Assembly (NCBI GenBank): GCA_003963305.1
Contig: RXJR01000001.1
Location: 62,001 to 126,000, forward strand
Direction: 5' to 3'
Origin: Candidatus Melainabacteria bacterium
GTDB taxonomy: Bacteria > Cyanobacteriota > Vampirovibrionia > Obscuribacterales > Obscuribacteraceae
DNA: 64,000 nt
Shown here: positions 1 to 9,488 of the stretch, piece after piece
Layout: each line of letters opens with the position of its first letter
How positions within the stretch are numbered: position 1 is the first letter of the stretch
Notes under the pieces: model-generated
The model's input: the letters and a program-made list of their open reading frames with translations, nothing else
Databases searched by the model: none
Told to the model about the DNA's origin: nothing
Program-made: the position numbers and the translations under genes

Positions 1-105
1 GCGCTGACAACAACGGGACGAATGGTTCCTCAGATGTTCATGCAGGCGGCCATGATGTTGATGCTCAGACAAGCTAACAACAGCAATACCAGCAGCGGCA
101 GATGA
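1..105 (+). CDS. C-terminal end of an unidentified protein (partial)
   Basis: An open frame enters from the left edge and stops at TGA 103-105. The 34 visible residues are methionine-rich (MFMQAAMMLMLRQ) with a polar Asn/Ser tail. The stop overlaps the ATG of the next gene as ATGA, the usual sign of translational coupling, which is the main reason to believe it is coding. Function cannot be judged from this fragment. Confidence 0.5.
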   Translation, partial: ALTTTGRMVPQMFMQAAMMLMLRQANNSNTSSGR

Positions 106-1235
106 ACGCTCGGTTTCGACGCTTAGTCTGCATGATGCTGGTTGCGTGGATATCAGCAGCTGGCATGATTCAGCCAGCTGAAAGCAAAGAAGATCGAGAG
201 ACTGAACGTGCCATCCGAGACGCTATGGAGGCACCGCCAACGCCACTGGAAACGGTAAACGAATTCGTGGCGCACAGCACGGCAGTAGGTGTTCCGAAAC
301 CAGAGACAGTGACAGTTCGGAACGGTCTTATTTTCGTGCGGTTATTAACGCCCTTAAATTCTTCGTTCAACATGAGCGGCGATGTCGTGCGAGCAGTGGT
401 TGTCGGCTCGCAAGGTGAAAACGGAAAACCCTGGCTTCAGGAAGGCGCAATCCTCGAGGGGTGTGTGGAATCGGCAAAGAAAGCCACATACGGACAGACC
501 GACGGCGCTCTGGTAATCAGATTTTACGCCGCCAAGATAGACAACCGTCGTGTTGAGTTGTTCACGACACCCGACACGGATGACCACACACTCAAGCCCT
601 CACCCGTACACCTCACCACGAAAAAACAAAAAATTCGCGGCATTCTTATGACCGTGACAAGAATCGCCGTGCCGGCCGCAATCGGCTCAGGCGGCATGTC
701 CATCGCCATCACGGCGGGTGCCGGCGCTGCAATCGGATTAGCATTTTCTGAGAAAGGGAAACGCATTCAGGGCACGGTGCGCGGAGCTTGGGAAGGCGCC
801 GGTCTGACAGTTTTTGACCCCATAGTGCGCAAGGGCGATTCAGTAGTTTTGCCGGAGGGAACGCCTCTTCAACTGCAACTAACAGAAACGTTGCAAGCAC
901 CGAAATATGTGCCAAACGTTACCAGTGTTAAGAGTGAAGGAGAACTCGCCAATCTCCAGACAGACGCATCTATTACGCAATTGAAGACCCATGCTGAAAT
1001 TGTGAAGAATAATTCGACTACAGGGGAAAGTGTTCCGATAACTGAAAAAGTCGATCCATTAGCGACTGTAAACAGAAAAATTCTTCAAAACGACCTTGCC
1101 GCTGCTATTACGGCATTAGCTGAGGCCGAGAGGCTCTATCCAGACGATGAAAACGTTAGAGCCATGCACACTAAGATATACGAGCTAGTTTCAGGACAGA
1201 AGACGTCCGGTACCGAGAGTGGTACCACACATTAA
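102..1235 (+). CDS. Exported protein of unknown function with a glycine-rich hydrophobic segment
   Basis: This 377-residue protein has a likely Sec signal peptide (basic start MNARFRR, hydrophobic core, cleavage near PAES about residue 28). Residues about 70-170 form a beta-rich stretch (LLTPLNSS, then AILEGCVESAKK) that loosely recalls the VirB10/TrbI beta-barrel pattern of an inner segment ending in 'G.I..G'. A Gly/Ala-rich hydrophobic segment follows at about 186-215. The C-terminus has one TPR-like helix pair (LAAAITALAEAERLYPDDENV). It overlaps the preceding gene by 4 bases and sits 104 bases before the Wzc-like gene, so an envelope role tied to polysaccharide export is plausible. The family is not recognised with confidence. 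Confidence 0.75.
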   Translation: MNARFRRLVCMMLVAWISAAGMIQPAESKEDRETERAIRDAMEAPPTPLETVNEFVAHSTAVGVPKPETVTVRNGLIFVRLLTPLNSSFNMSGDVVRAVVVGSQGENGKPWLQEGAILEGCVESAKKATYGQTDGALVIRFYAAKIDNRRVELFTTPDTDDHTLKPSPVHLTTKKQKIRGILMTVTRIAVPAAIGSGGMSIAITAGAGAAIGLAFSEKGKRIQGTVRGAWEGAGLTVFDPIVRKGDSVVLPEGTPLQLQLTETLQAPKYVPNVTSVKSEGELANLQTDASITQLKTHAEIVKNNSTTGESVPITEKVDPLATVNRKILQNDLAAAITALAEAERLYPDDENVRAMHTKIYELVSGQKTSGTESGTTH

Positions 1236-1339
1236 TGAATCTTCGTCAACAATCCATTATGTCGTTGTGCAGTATACTCATATGACAACGTAGGTAGTTT
1301 TTCTTAACTGCCCTTAACGCGCATCGAGGAGCCGAAGCT

Positions 1340-3496
1340 GTGATTAAGCCTCAGTCCATTATGTCGATACTATTCTCATTGCCTGCAAAGATTGCTCTGC
1401 CGCTGATAGTGCTCAGTGCTGCACTTGGTGTCGCGGCTGTCCGCACAGCGCAAATTCCGAAACAGTATCAAGCCACAGCAAGAATCTGGGTGCAGACGCG
1501 CGGAGCCGACATGAACGGAAACGGCACCGGCGCACAGTATTTGAGCTCCCCCCTGACCACAGGGATGAACGCCCTGGCAACAGCTTGCGAAGTTATCAAA
1601 TCTGAAGCTGTAGTCACGGCTGCGCGTGAACAAACCGCTCAAACCGTACCAGCAAAATTTTGTCCATCTGCAGCGGAGATGAACGGCAACCTCAAGATCG
1701 AGCTGGTTAAGGACGCAGATATCATCAAGCTGAACTACGTATGCGGCAACGATAAGATAGCTCTAACCTGCTTGCAATCCTTTATAGATGCTTTTTTCCA
1801 CGAGAACACCGTCGCGATGGTTGGTAATGCAACCAAATCAAAGTTCTACCTGCAGAAACAACTGGAAGAAGCGAAGGCGCTCAGTCAAAAAACTCATAAC
1901 AATCTCAGACAGTTCCAGGAAGCCACGCAAACAATCAACTTAGAAGCCCAATCAGGGTCTCTTCTCTCGGAGAAGGATGATCTGGAGAAAGAGATCATCC
2001 AGGTTCAACAGATGGCAGACTCGCAGAAAAGAAAGCTGCAATTTCTGGAAAAGCAATTGGGTTTCAGCGGCAGTGACGTGATGAACGTAGACGCGCTGGC
2101 CAAGGATACGATTTTAAAAGGCTTGAGAATGACAATTGCAGAATACGAGGTCAAACTCGTGGACCTGCGAGCCAAATATCAGGAAGAACATCCTAAGATG
2201 AAGCGCCTGAGAGCCGCGCTTGATGAAGCAAAACAAGCAATGGCCAATCGAACCAAAGAATTGATCGGTTCAGCAGCAGCCAACACCAATATCTCTTCAG
2301 ATCTGGGCGATAGCGAAGTGCGCGGCAAGATGCTCGACGAGATGGTGCAGATTCAAGCCAGTGAAGTCGCATCAGCCCAAAGACTGGTGTCACTGCAATC
2401 GGTACTGGCGACTGTTAAAAGCAAACTGTCTCAGATTCCCAAACAACAAGTAGGTCTAGCAGAATTAGTTCGCGCCGATGCGGTTGCCACAGATTCGTTA
2501 GCCGGTGTTGAGAAAGAACTGCAAAACGTTATCCTGACTGAATCGGTAGCGATGGGTGTATCCAACCTGAAGGTGATCGACCGCCCACAAGTATCCGAGT
2601 GCACACCGAATGTAGCCAGCAACGGCTTGCTGACGGCTTTTGGTCTAGCCATATTCGTTGCAGTCTTGCAATATGTGTTTGATCCTAAAGCACTAAGAAT
2701 TGGACAGATCACTGGTCGCCTGCGCCTGCCTATCGAAGGCTGGTTCCCCAAGCTGAAGCCAGGTACTTCTATTGCTCAAACGCTCGTATCGCTTCAGAAG
2801 CTCCGCATAACAATTCAAAATTGGTCAAACCAGGGCGAAAAGGTAGTGATGGTGACCAGCGCCGATACGCATGACGGCAAATCCACCATTGCATATGCTC
2901 TGGCCCTGACCCTTTCCGAAAACGGAACGAGGGTTATGCTCATAGACGCCAACCTGAGTCATCCCACACTGCACATCTTCTGCCGAGAGCAAGCGTCACC
3001 CGGTCTGGCTGACTTTATGGAAGAACCCAGTGCTGAGCAAGCCGAAGAAAGCGTGCGTGTGGTCAACGAAAGATTGATGCTCATCCCGGCAGGCAGAATC
3101 GATCCAGACAACAACCCAATCGGTTCGGCAGCCTTCAATAGTCTGCTCAAGTATTTCGATCCCAAAGTGGACGTGTTCCTGATCGACTCACCCCGAGCCG
3201 GCTCAGCACTAAATGATTTGATTCTGCCCAAAACAGAAACGCATCTTCTAGTCGTGGCCCGTATTGGAAAGACGCTGCTCGGCTCGATGAAAACACTGGC
3301 GGCTCAATTGGCTATGTTACCGACAGCTGAATCGTTCCTCATTATCAATGATGTTAGCGAACGAACCCTCGCAGCCAACGTTACGTCAAGTGCGCCGCAA
3401 GCAGGGGCTCAAGCCGTAGCAATGGCACCGCAGCAAGTAGCGTCAGGAAACGTACAGATAAGCGAAGCAGCTGAAGCAGCTGAAGCGAGCTGGTAA
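1340..3496 (+). CDS. Wzc-like polysaccharide co-polymerase with BY-kinase-type ATPase domain
   Basis: This inner-membrane protein of 718 residues should control chain length and export of the polysaccharide made by the surrounding genes. An N-terminal Wzz domain begins with a membrane helix at about 12-32. A long periplasmic coiled coil spans about 170-310, and a second membrane helix lies near 425-446. The cytoplasmic P-loop domain shows Walker A ADTHDGKST (about residues 506-515), Walker A' VMLIDANL and Walker B VFLIDSPRAG. The tail is Ala/Gln/Glu-rich and lacks the tyrosine cluster that BY-kinases normally autophosphorylate. The GTG start is supported by GAGGAG at 1326-1331. It is the first polysaccharide gene of the locus. 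Confidence 0.9.
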   Translation: MIKPQSIMSILFSLPAKIALPLIVLSAALGVAAVRTAQIPKQYQATARIWVQTRGADMNGNGTGAQYLSSPLTTGMNALATACEVIKSEAVVTAAREQTAQTVPAKFCPSAAEMNGNLKIELVKDADIIKLNYVCGNDKIALTCLQSFIDAFFHENTVAMVGNATKSKFYLQKQLEEAKALSQKTHNNLRQFQEATQTINLEAQSGSLLSEKDDLEKEIIQVQQMADSQKRKLQFLEKQLGFSGSDVMNVDALAKDTILKGLRMTIAEYEVKLVDLRAKYQEEHPKMKRLRAALDEAKQAMANRTKELIGSAAANTNISSDLGDSEVRGKMLDEMVQIQASEVASAQRLVSLQSVLATVKSKLSQIPKQQVGLAELVRADAVATDSLAGVEKELQNVILTESVAMGVSNLKVIDRPQVSECTPNVASNGLLTAFGLAIFVAVLQYVFDPKALRIGQITGRLRLPIEGWFPKLKPGTSIAQTLVSLQKLRITIQNWSNQGEKVVMVTSADTHDGKSTIAYALALTLSENGTRVMLIDANLSHPTLHIFCREQASPGLADFMEEPSAEQAEESVRVVNERLMLIPAGRIDPDNNPIGSAAFNSLLKYFDPKVDVFLIDSPRAGSALNDLILPKTETHLLVVARIGKTLLGSMKTLAAQLAMLPTAESFLIINDVSERTLAANVTSSAPQAGAQAVAMAPQQVASGNVQISEAAEAAEASW

Positions 3497-3509
3497 ATCG
3501 GCGTCAACT

Positions 3510-5030
3510 TCAGTTGGAAAACTGTTTGAGCGCAAGAACGACGACGTCCTTGAATGCGAAATTCGTCACAGGCAAACGAATTAATTCACGAGCCTCAGTG
3601 GAAGTCTCTAGTTTTGAGCCGACCGCAAACTTAGCCTGCCGTTGCCAACTCCCATAACGCTCCACATAGCTCTGCGGCTCATTGACGCCCGGCTTGAGAG
3701 ACTCATGACAGAACCAGGCCCAACCAGCATCAATTTGATCAGGTCGAAAGCCTCTCTCAATCAGCCTTTGCGCAATGTTCAATCCAGCATAGTCCACCAT
3801 TCGGATCTGCTGTAGTTTCAGCACATTTGTGATCAAAAGCAAGCTACTCAAGACAAAAATGATCTGTGCTGATTTGACTCTCCACTTGTTAGCAATCGCC
3901 GTTAGAGCGATAAGCGATACCATGGCCGGTATCACGTGACGCACCAGCGGATGTGCCATAATTGGCAAAACAGCGAGCCCAAGAGCCATAAACACAAGCA
4001 GAATTATCGACAGAGAGCGGTTGTTTCTGAGCGCCTCAGCGAAAACCGGCGGCAGGTGAAATGCTCCCAGCGCGACAAAGACGACGGCGACCGGACGCAA
4101 CCAACCCTCGAGCGGTTGAAATAATCCTTTGTATGAAAAGTAAATGGCAGCCACTGCACATACGGCAGCACAGAGAAATTGAAGCAAGCGCCATTTTCTG
4201 TCGCCGCTCACCGCCACGAGAACCGGACTGGCAGCGAATATCACACTGAGTGTGGCAATAGCTCCCGCACGCAGATTGAAGCGTGCAAAATCATGAAGCT
4301 GAAATATCTCCTTCAAAGCCGTAGTTTGAAGGAAAGAGAGAGGATTAATAGTCAACATTCGAGCCACGCCTGCTGATATAACCCAGCTCAAAATGAACAA
4401 TCCTGTCAACGTCAGCAACTGTTTCCGCTTGTTACTACATAAGACTGCTGCCGCCATCAAAGCCGGCAAAGCCATAAGACCTGTGCTGCGAGTCAGAAGA
4501 GCCAAAATCAGTAAAGTGCACCAGAGCAGTGCATCTAAAGCATTCACCCCTTCGGTACTGCGCAGAATTCGCTGCGTTAAAACAAGCCACCAGATGCAGT
4601 AAGCCAGAAATGGCATGTCTGTCATGAAAGTGGGTGTAACAAAAGTAATTTCGTTGAAACAAAAAATCGATAAAACCAATAAAAAAGATAGCGTTGTTGG
4701 TAACGAGAGTGCACGAAAGAGCGTGTAGAGTCCAGCCAGAGCTGCCAGAGCGAAGACTACGCCGACAAGGTCCAATTGCACAAAACCACTGCCCGCAGTA
4801 CACGCCACCAGCCACCCCGGCAGCAGTAAACCGACCGCAGTCGGCTGAGACCAGCGCATCAAATCGACCTTTCCAGTCTGAACAAAATAGTTCAGCATCT
4901 GCATATATCCGCCGTCATCTGCGTAGTAGCACGGCGTCAAAAAACAGATTGGAACAAAAATGGCAAGACAGATTATGGCCAATCCTAGAAGAGCTCGCCC
5001 ATCATCGCCAAAAATTCTTGCTCTGTTCAC
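3510..5030 (-). CDS. Multi-pass membrane protein, GT-C (GT39/PMT-like) glycosyltransferase candidate
   Basis: A hydrophobic protein of 506 residues with about 11-12 predicted membrane helices. An early periplasmic loop contains acidic YYADDGGYMQ (about residues 35-44), and a later FMTDMPF motif follows. This arrangement matches GT-C enzymes that use polyprenyl-phosphate sugars, where an acidic pair in the first loop is catalytic. It probably adds a sugar on the periplasmic face to a lipid-linked glycan. It is convergent with the Wzc-like gene (13-base gap). The start is GTG with no clear Shine-Dalgarno sequence, so the N-terminus is uncertain. Family assignment is by topology and motif only. 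Confidence 0.75.
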   Translation of the reverse strand: MNRARIFGDDGRALLGLAIICLAIFVPICFLTPCYYADDGGYMQMLNYFVQTGKVDLMRWSQPTAVGLLLPGWLVACTAGSGFVQLDLVGVVFALAALAGLYTLFRALSLPTTLSFLLVLSIFCFNEITFVTPTFMTDMPFLAYCIWWLVLTQRILRSTEGVNALDALLWCTLLILALLTRSTGLMALPALMAAAVLCSNKRKQLLTLTGLFILSWVISAGVARMLTINPLSFLQTTALKEIFQLHDFARFNLRAGAIATLSVIFAASPVLVAVSGDRKWRLLQFLCAAVCAVAAIYFSYKGLFQPLEGWLRPVAVVFVALGAFHLPPVFAEALRNNRSLSIILLVFMALGLAVLPIMAHPLVRHVIPAMVSLIALTAIANKWRVKSAQIIFVLSSLLLITNVLKLQQIRMVDYAGLNIAQRLIERGFRPDQIDAGWAWFCHESLKPGVNEPQSYVERYGSWQRQAKFAVGSKLETSTEARELIRLPVTNFAFKDVVVLALKQFSN

Positions 5031-5162
5031 AAATGTAGTAATTGTTTATTCTGCGATGGGCAGATAGGATGCAGCCGGTCAGTCTAGTATTATGAACAAT
5101 CAGCCGCCAGAAAGGGGTTCTTTGAGACGCTCTTAATAAGTGCAGTCTATCAGAAGCAACTT

Positions 5163-6248
5163 ATGACTCCACAACCGAAAGACCTCAGCCAATTTCCGGT
5201 TCTTCTATGGATTCCTGGGTCCTTGCAGATCTTTGGCGGACATACGATTCAGTTTGAACGCACAGCGACCTACTTGCGCGCCCTGGGCTGGGACGTAACT
5301 GTTGACTTCACGCCAGAAGTTGATCTATCCAGATTTAAAGTCGTGCAAGGGCTCGGTCTAACGCCGCGTCAAATAACTGAATGCAAAACGCGCGGTGCAG
5401 CAGTACTTCTATCGACCGTTTACTGGTCAGTCGAATATGGCTATCCGACCTACAGAACTTCTGACTGGCTGCGCCAGAAATTGGGGCGCTCAAAACTTGC
5501 AATCAAGACCGGACTGCAAATAATCAGGGGTACAGGTAGTGCAGCAGGTCTCAAATTAGCCCAGCAAGCCTATTCACAGAAAGCCCGCTATGATGTTGCC
5601 GACATTTTATTACCCAACTCGCAACTTGAAAAGGAATGCATAATTCGCGAACTGGGCACGACTACTCCCCAGATGATCGTTCCGAATTCGGCAGACCGTA
5701 ATATTTTTCGCATAACAGAGCCCTGGCAAAACAGAAAAAATTCAGTCGCGTATTGCGGGAGAATCGAACCTCACAAAAATCAACTAAATTTGATCAGGGC
5801 GGCCAAAAGCATCAATGTGCCGCTCACAATTGTGGGTCCGAGCCATCCGCACCATCAGCACTATTACGACACATGCGTCCGCGAAGCGCAGGGTGCAGAT
5901 ATCAAGTTTCTGGCATTACAAAAGCAAGAAGATCTGGTGGCTCTATATAATTCGGTCAAAGTTCATGCAGTCCCCAGTTGGTTTGAAACAACCGGGCTCG
6001 TTTCGCTGGAATCAGCACTATGCGGATGCGGTGTAGTTTCAACAAACCAGGGCTTCGCGCGAGAATATCTCGGCGATCATGTTGAATATTGCCATCCAAA
6101 CGATATTCAGGGTATCGCCAGAGCAATTCAGGCGGCCTTCCAGCGCCCCCCCAATCAAGAATTCATCAATCACATCAAAGAAGATTTTTGCTGGGAACGA
6201 ACAGCTGAAGCCACTTCCAATGCATACCTGGCAGCACTAAACCAGTAG
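5163..6248 (+). CDS. GT4-family glycosyltransferase
   Basis: This cytoplasmic enzyme of 361 residues has the GT-B fold and would transfer a sugar from a nucleotide donor to the growing lipid-linked glycan. The C-terminal domain starts at SVAYCGRIEPHKNQLNLI (about 197), the usual 'GR..p.KN' motif of GT4. It contains the E-x7-E signature in ETTGLVSLESALCG (about 279-292). The N-terminus IPGSLQIFGGHTIQ matches the glycine-rich acceptor-side loop. It stands alone on the plus strand between two minus-strand genes. Donor and acceptor cannot be read from sequence. Confidence 0.9.
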   Translation: MTPQPKDLSQFPVLLWIPGSLQIFGGHTIQFERTATYLRALGWDVTVDFTPEVDLSRFKVVQGLGLTPRQITECKTRGAAVLLSTVYWSVEYGYPTYRTSDWLRQKLGRSKLAIKTGLQIIRGTGSAAGLKLAQQAYSQKARYDVADILLPNSQLEKECIIRELGTTTPQMIVPNSADRNIFRITEPWQNRKNSVAYCGRIEPHKNQLNLIRAAKSINVPLTIVGPSHPHHQHYYDTCVREAQGADIKFLALQKQEDLVALYNSVKVHAVPSWFETTGLVSLESALCGCGVVSTNQGFAREYLGDHVEYCHPNDIQGIARAIQAAFQRPPNQEFINHIKEDFCWERTAEATSNAYLAALNQ

Positions 6249-6271
6249 ACCAAGCAAATCTAAATGTGGTG

Positions 6272-7417
6272 TCAATTGTCGACCCACAGTTTTGCTTTCA
6301 ATCTTTCTGCCAGTGCAAGGCTTGGCTTTTCAGCGAATACATAGAGAAGGTGCGCCGCTGCTATGCTCACAACAGCAGCGAAAACAAACCAGACCACAGC
6401 AAAGGTCGTGTTGTTTCCAGTTATTTTGTAGCCGATTCTCAGAATCGACATGGCGCTGAGAACGTTGATCAAATAAAGACTGTAGGAGATTTTCCCAAAA
6501 TATTGAAAAATCGGATGAGCGAGCCATGAACCAAGCTTGTTCAGACGGCAGGCAACGAATACCGCGACAGCTGTAACCGCGCCAACCAGCAATGCCACGT
6601 TTACTCCGACTATTCCAGTAATCATCAAAACTGCAGCCGCAACACCGAAGAAAAGCGGTGAAGTCGTGCCTTTGTAAGCGCGATAACAGAGAAGTCCACT
6701 GGCAAAATAGAACCAGAAATCAAAAAACCAGGGGCCCAGTGCGCCGTGAAAAGCGCGAATGTTGGAAAAGACAGCCAGTGCTGTGATCAAGAGAGAGACT
6801 GTAAAGTCTCCAACTTTTGCGCTCGTGCGTTTGGCAATAAAATGGCCAAACATAAGAAAGGAAGCTGTGAGTAGATAAAATTGCACCTCGAGACAGAGAG
6901 TCCACGAGCCCGCGACAATATTTCGAACGTGAGTAACACCCTGAAGATAAAAGAGGTTGAGCAAAACCTCGCGCAGATCAGGAACCGGCTCAGACTGCAA
7001 CCCCGGCATAAAACGCTCCGCCGCCAGAGCCGCAAATGAGAGCGCCAGTACACACCAGTAAGGTGGATCGAGACGAATTTGTCTTCTTAGAACGAATTTT
7101 GTGAAATCCTTTGCTGATGCCATTCTGCGCATAGAATGAGCAATTACAAATCCGCTGATGACAAAAAAAATCTGGACGCCAAAAGCACCATACGAGCACA
7201 CAAGTTGAACTACTTGAGGCAATATCATGCGCAGTGGCACTTCCATCGAAGTGCCCAGGAGACAATGATGAAACAACACACAAAGAGCGGCTATTCCGCG
7301 CAAACCGTCAATGAACAAATAGCGATTTTTCACAGGCGGCGCGGCACCGCCATGACCTGGTTGAGACTGAGGCAGCTCGACTGACTTAATGGGCTTCGTT
7401 TGAGCAGCCAGGGTCAA
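6272..7417 (-). CDS. Acyltransferase-3 family membrane O-acyltransferase
   Basis: This integral-membrane protein of about 381 residues belongs to the OafA/YrhL-type acyltransferase-3 family, which O-acetylates or otherwise acylates surface sugars. The diagnostic first helix reads FIDGLRGIAALCVLFHH. The later motif FGVQIFFVISGFVIAHS and the basic loop VLRRQIRLDPPYW are also typical. About ten membrane helices follow. I prefer the TTG start at 7417, which has AGGA nine bases upstream; the frame stays open to 7474 and the start could lie there. It probably decorates the polysaccharide of this locus. A second family member lies at 46149-47366. Confidence 0.88.
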   Translation of the reverse strand: MTLAAQTKPIKSVELPQSQPGHGGAAPPVKNRYLFIDGLRGIAALCVLFHHCLLGTSMEVPLRMILPQVVQLVCSYGAFGVQIFFVISGFVIAHSMRRMASAKDFTKFVLRRQIRLDPPYWCVLALSFAALAAERFMPGLQSEPVPDLREVLLNLFYLQGVTHVRNIVAGSWTLCLEVQFYLLTASFLMFGHFIAKRTSAKVGDFTVSLLITALAVFSNIRAFHGALGPWFFDFWFYFASGLLCYRAYKGTTSPLFFGVAAAVLMITGIVGVNVALLVGAVTAVAVFVACRLNKLGSWLAHPIFQYFGKISYSLYLINVLSAMSILRIGYKITGNNTTFAVVWFVFAAVVSIAAAHLLYVFAEKPSLALAERLKAKLWVDN

Positions 7418-7562
7418 ATGACTATATCCTTGAAAGCGCTTTTGAAAACAGCATTTGCGTGCGGCAAATGACAAGTGATCTTAGCAATGCCCTCACGCGC
7501 GCTCCCTTAACTCCACTTAACTGGAATGTTTATGTCATCGTCATAAAGGTGCACATGTGCGT

Positions 7563-8399
7563 TCATGCAAACCGATGACACCGCATCGTGTGTGCAGACC
7601 TCTCTAACAGTGTCCTGGCAAATGCGACCAGTTTTTCGTTAGCAACTGCACTGCCATATTGAATATATTTCTGATAAATTTCGGAGTGGTCAAAGGCGTT
7701 GGCAGCAGCCTCGTTCCCAGCTAATTCACGCGAAAAACAAGTGACCAGATGTTCCATCACCTGTGCCGCATTGAAGTGCCGAAGGATTTTTACCCACATA
7801 TCGCAGGAGGCCCCGATGCCCAACATCGGGTCGAACAAACCTGTGTATGGCAGACAGCTTCGCCGTATCATAACTGTGCTCAAAGGAATGCATTGTTCCT
7901 CGAGAAACATCAGAGCAGCAACATCGCGCTCGACCGCTTTCGTGCGGAAGGTTCTTATCTTTGCTGCATCTAATTCGATTTCAAACAGCTGCTCAAGGGA
8001 AGCCAACTTTGAGTGTGCTGATTCTCTTACGTCGACAACACTGGCACTACTGAATTCTGTAAAACAAAAGGCAATGTCTGCATTTGTCCTGAATACATCG
8101 ATTTGAGCAGCCAACTTGCCTGGCATCCATCTGTCATCGGGATCAAGGAAGGCGATAAATTCACCAGACGCAGCTCCCAAACCAGCATTACGAGCACACG
8201 CAATGCCTCGATTCGGCTGACAAACCAGTTTGATGTTTGAATGAGTGTTGCTTGCACTCTCTAAAAACGGTGAGAATTCCTCGTCAACGATTATCAGCTC
8301 GTAGTTCTCGCTTCTCTGACTTAAAACCGATTCCACCGCTTGCTGCATGCGCTCACGGCTGCTCTCGACGGCGATGATCACACTTATCTTTTCAGTCAC
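7563..8399 (-). CDS. GT2-family glycosyltransferase
   Basis: A GT-A fold enzyme of about 278 residues. The N-terminus KISVIIAVESSRERMQQAV is followed by LIIVDEEFSP, the RGIACARNAGLGAA segment, and FIAFLDPDDRWMPGK carrying the DxD-like DPDD metal-binding motif (about residues 90-93). The GTG start at 8399 overlaps the stop of the upstream GT2 gene by eight bases (GTGACTGA), so the two are translationally coupled. The frame continues to a TTG at 8429, but that would place the start well inside the neighbour. The partner gene is a clear paralog, which suggests a duplication that now adds successive sugars. Confidence 0.88.
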   Translation of the reverse strand: MTEKISVIIAVESSRERMQQAVESVLSQRSENYELIIVDEEFSPFLESASNTHSNIKLVCQPNRGIACARNAGLGAASGEFIAFLDPDDRWMPGKLAAQIDVFRTNADIAFCFTEFSSASVVDVRESAHSKLASLEQLFEIELDAAKIRTFRTKAVERDVAALMFLEEQCIPLSTVMIRRSCLPYTGLFDPMLGIGASCDMWVKILRHFNAAQVMEHLVTCFSRELAGNEAAANAFDHSEIYQKYIQYGSAVANEKLVAFARTLLERSAHTMRCHRFA

Positions 8400-9321
8400 T
8401 TTGAGAAACTCGCGGTAAGCGCTTCCCAACCCAACTTGACAGTCCTTCGTAAACGACCTGGGGATTCAAGAACAACGCCGATATAAACTCTTGTGCAAAG
8501 CCTATAATTTCACGATTTTTCAAACGAGCCCGGCAATTGTCGTAGGCTCTCGCGGCACAAAAGAGTGAGAGGCGATCACTGAGTCCATCTGCAACCCGGG
8601 ACAACTCAGAGTCTTTGATGTAACTACCGAAACGGTGATGGCGCCTCAGTGTCTGACAGCCGAATTGATAGGCTTGCTTGTAGCGAGCAGAGACGTTTGA
8701 GTCCCATATTCTGTAACTCACTTCAGCCGTGGAAACATATCCGAGCCGCCGAAAAAACCGGCCAATTCTCAAAAATAAATCATAATCTTCACTGAAGGAC
8801 AGCAATGGATCAAACCAACCGCAAATATTCAAAGCCTCGCGTCTGATCATCACAGTGCTTGTGCAGATGTTGCACTGATCCATAATCTCGAATGCAGAAC
8901 GAGAGAAATCTACATGTGAGTCTCCTGGAGCCACGACTGGCTCTCCTGAACGCCCAGAGCGTTGGTCAAGGGTGGCCACATTGGTGTAACAAAGAGCCAT
9001 GTCAGGATCTGCTTGCATCATTTTTGTTTGCAGAGCAAGTTTGTTCTCATGCCACAGGTCATCAGCGTCAAGAAATGCGATGTAATCGCCTGTGGTTACC
9101 GAGAATCCTACATTTCTGGAAATAGCCACGCCATCATGCTCTCGTCGAACGTATTTGATGCGGCTGTCGGTCGGCAAAAACGTGCTCACATCAACGGTAG
9201 AGCCATCATCTATGACGGCAATTTCGAAATCTTGCAACGACTGTTTTAAAACCGAATTAATAGCATCGGTGAGGTAGGCGTTCGGGTTATAGCAGGGGAT
9301 GATAACGCTTACCAGCGGCAT
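8392..9321 (-). CDS. GT2-family glycosyltransferase
   Basis: A GT-A fold enzyme of about 309 residues. It begins MPLVSVIIPCYNPNAYL and contains IAVIDDGSTVD, VAISRNVGFSVTTGDYIAF and the metal-binding LDADDLWHENK (about residue 86). A further motif, FDPLLSFSEDYDLFLRIG, matches the catalytic-base ED region of GT2 enzymes. I start at ATG 9321 because it gives the canonical N-terminus; a GTG at 9354 is in frame. It is upstream of, and overlaps by eight bases, a second GT2 gene. Both are divergent from the GT4 gene at 9489, leaving a shared promoter region. Confidence 0.9.
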   Translation of the reverse strand: MPLVSVIIPCYNPNAYLTDAINSVLKQSLQDFEIAVIDDGSTVDVSTFLPTDSRIKYVRREHDGVAISRNVGFSVTTGDYIAFLDADDLWHENKLALQTKMMQADPDMALCYTNVATLDQRSGRSGEPVVAPGDSHVDFSRSAFEIMDQCNICTSTVMIRREALNICGWFDPLLSFSEDYDLFLRIGRFFRRLGYVSTAEVSYRIWDSNVSARYKQAYQFGCQTLRRHHRFGSYIKDSELSRVADGLSDRLSLFCAARAYDNCRARLKNREIIGFAQEFISALFLNPQVVYEGLSSWVGKRLPRVSQSD

Positions 9322-9488
9322 GGCACTTCGGACCTGTAACGTAACTACAGTCACCCATGATACCCAACAAGAGCGGTCATCATCAGTGTGGTTACAGAGA
9401 AAGTGGCCGGGAAAAGATAGTCTTAATTAATATGAAGCGACTTTATGGAAAACTGATCAGGCGAAGCGGCGTGAGCTACATTTGCTAA

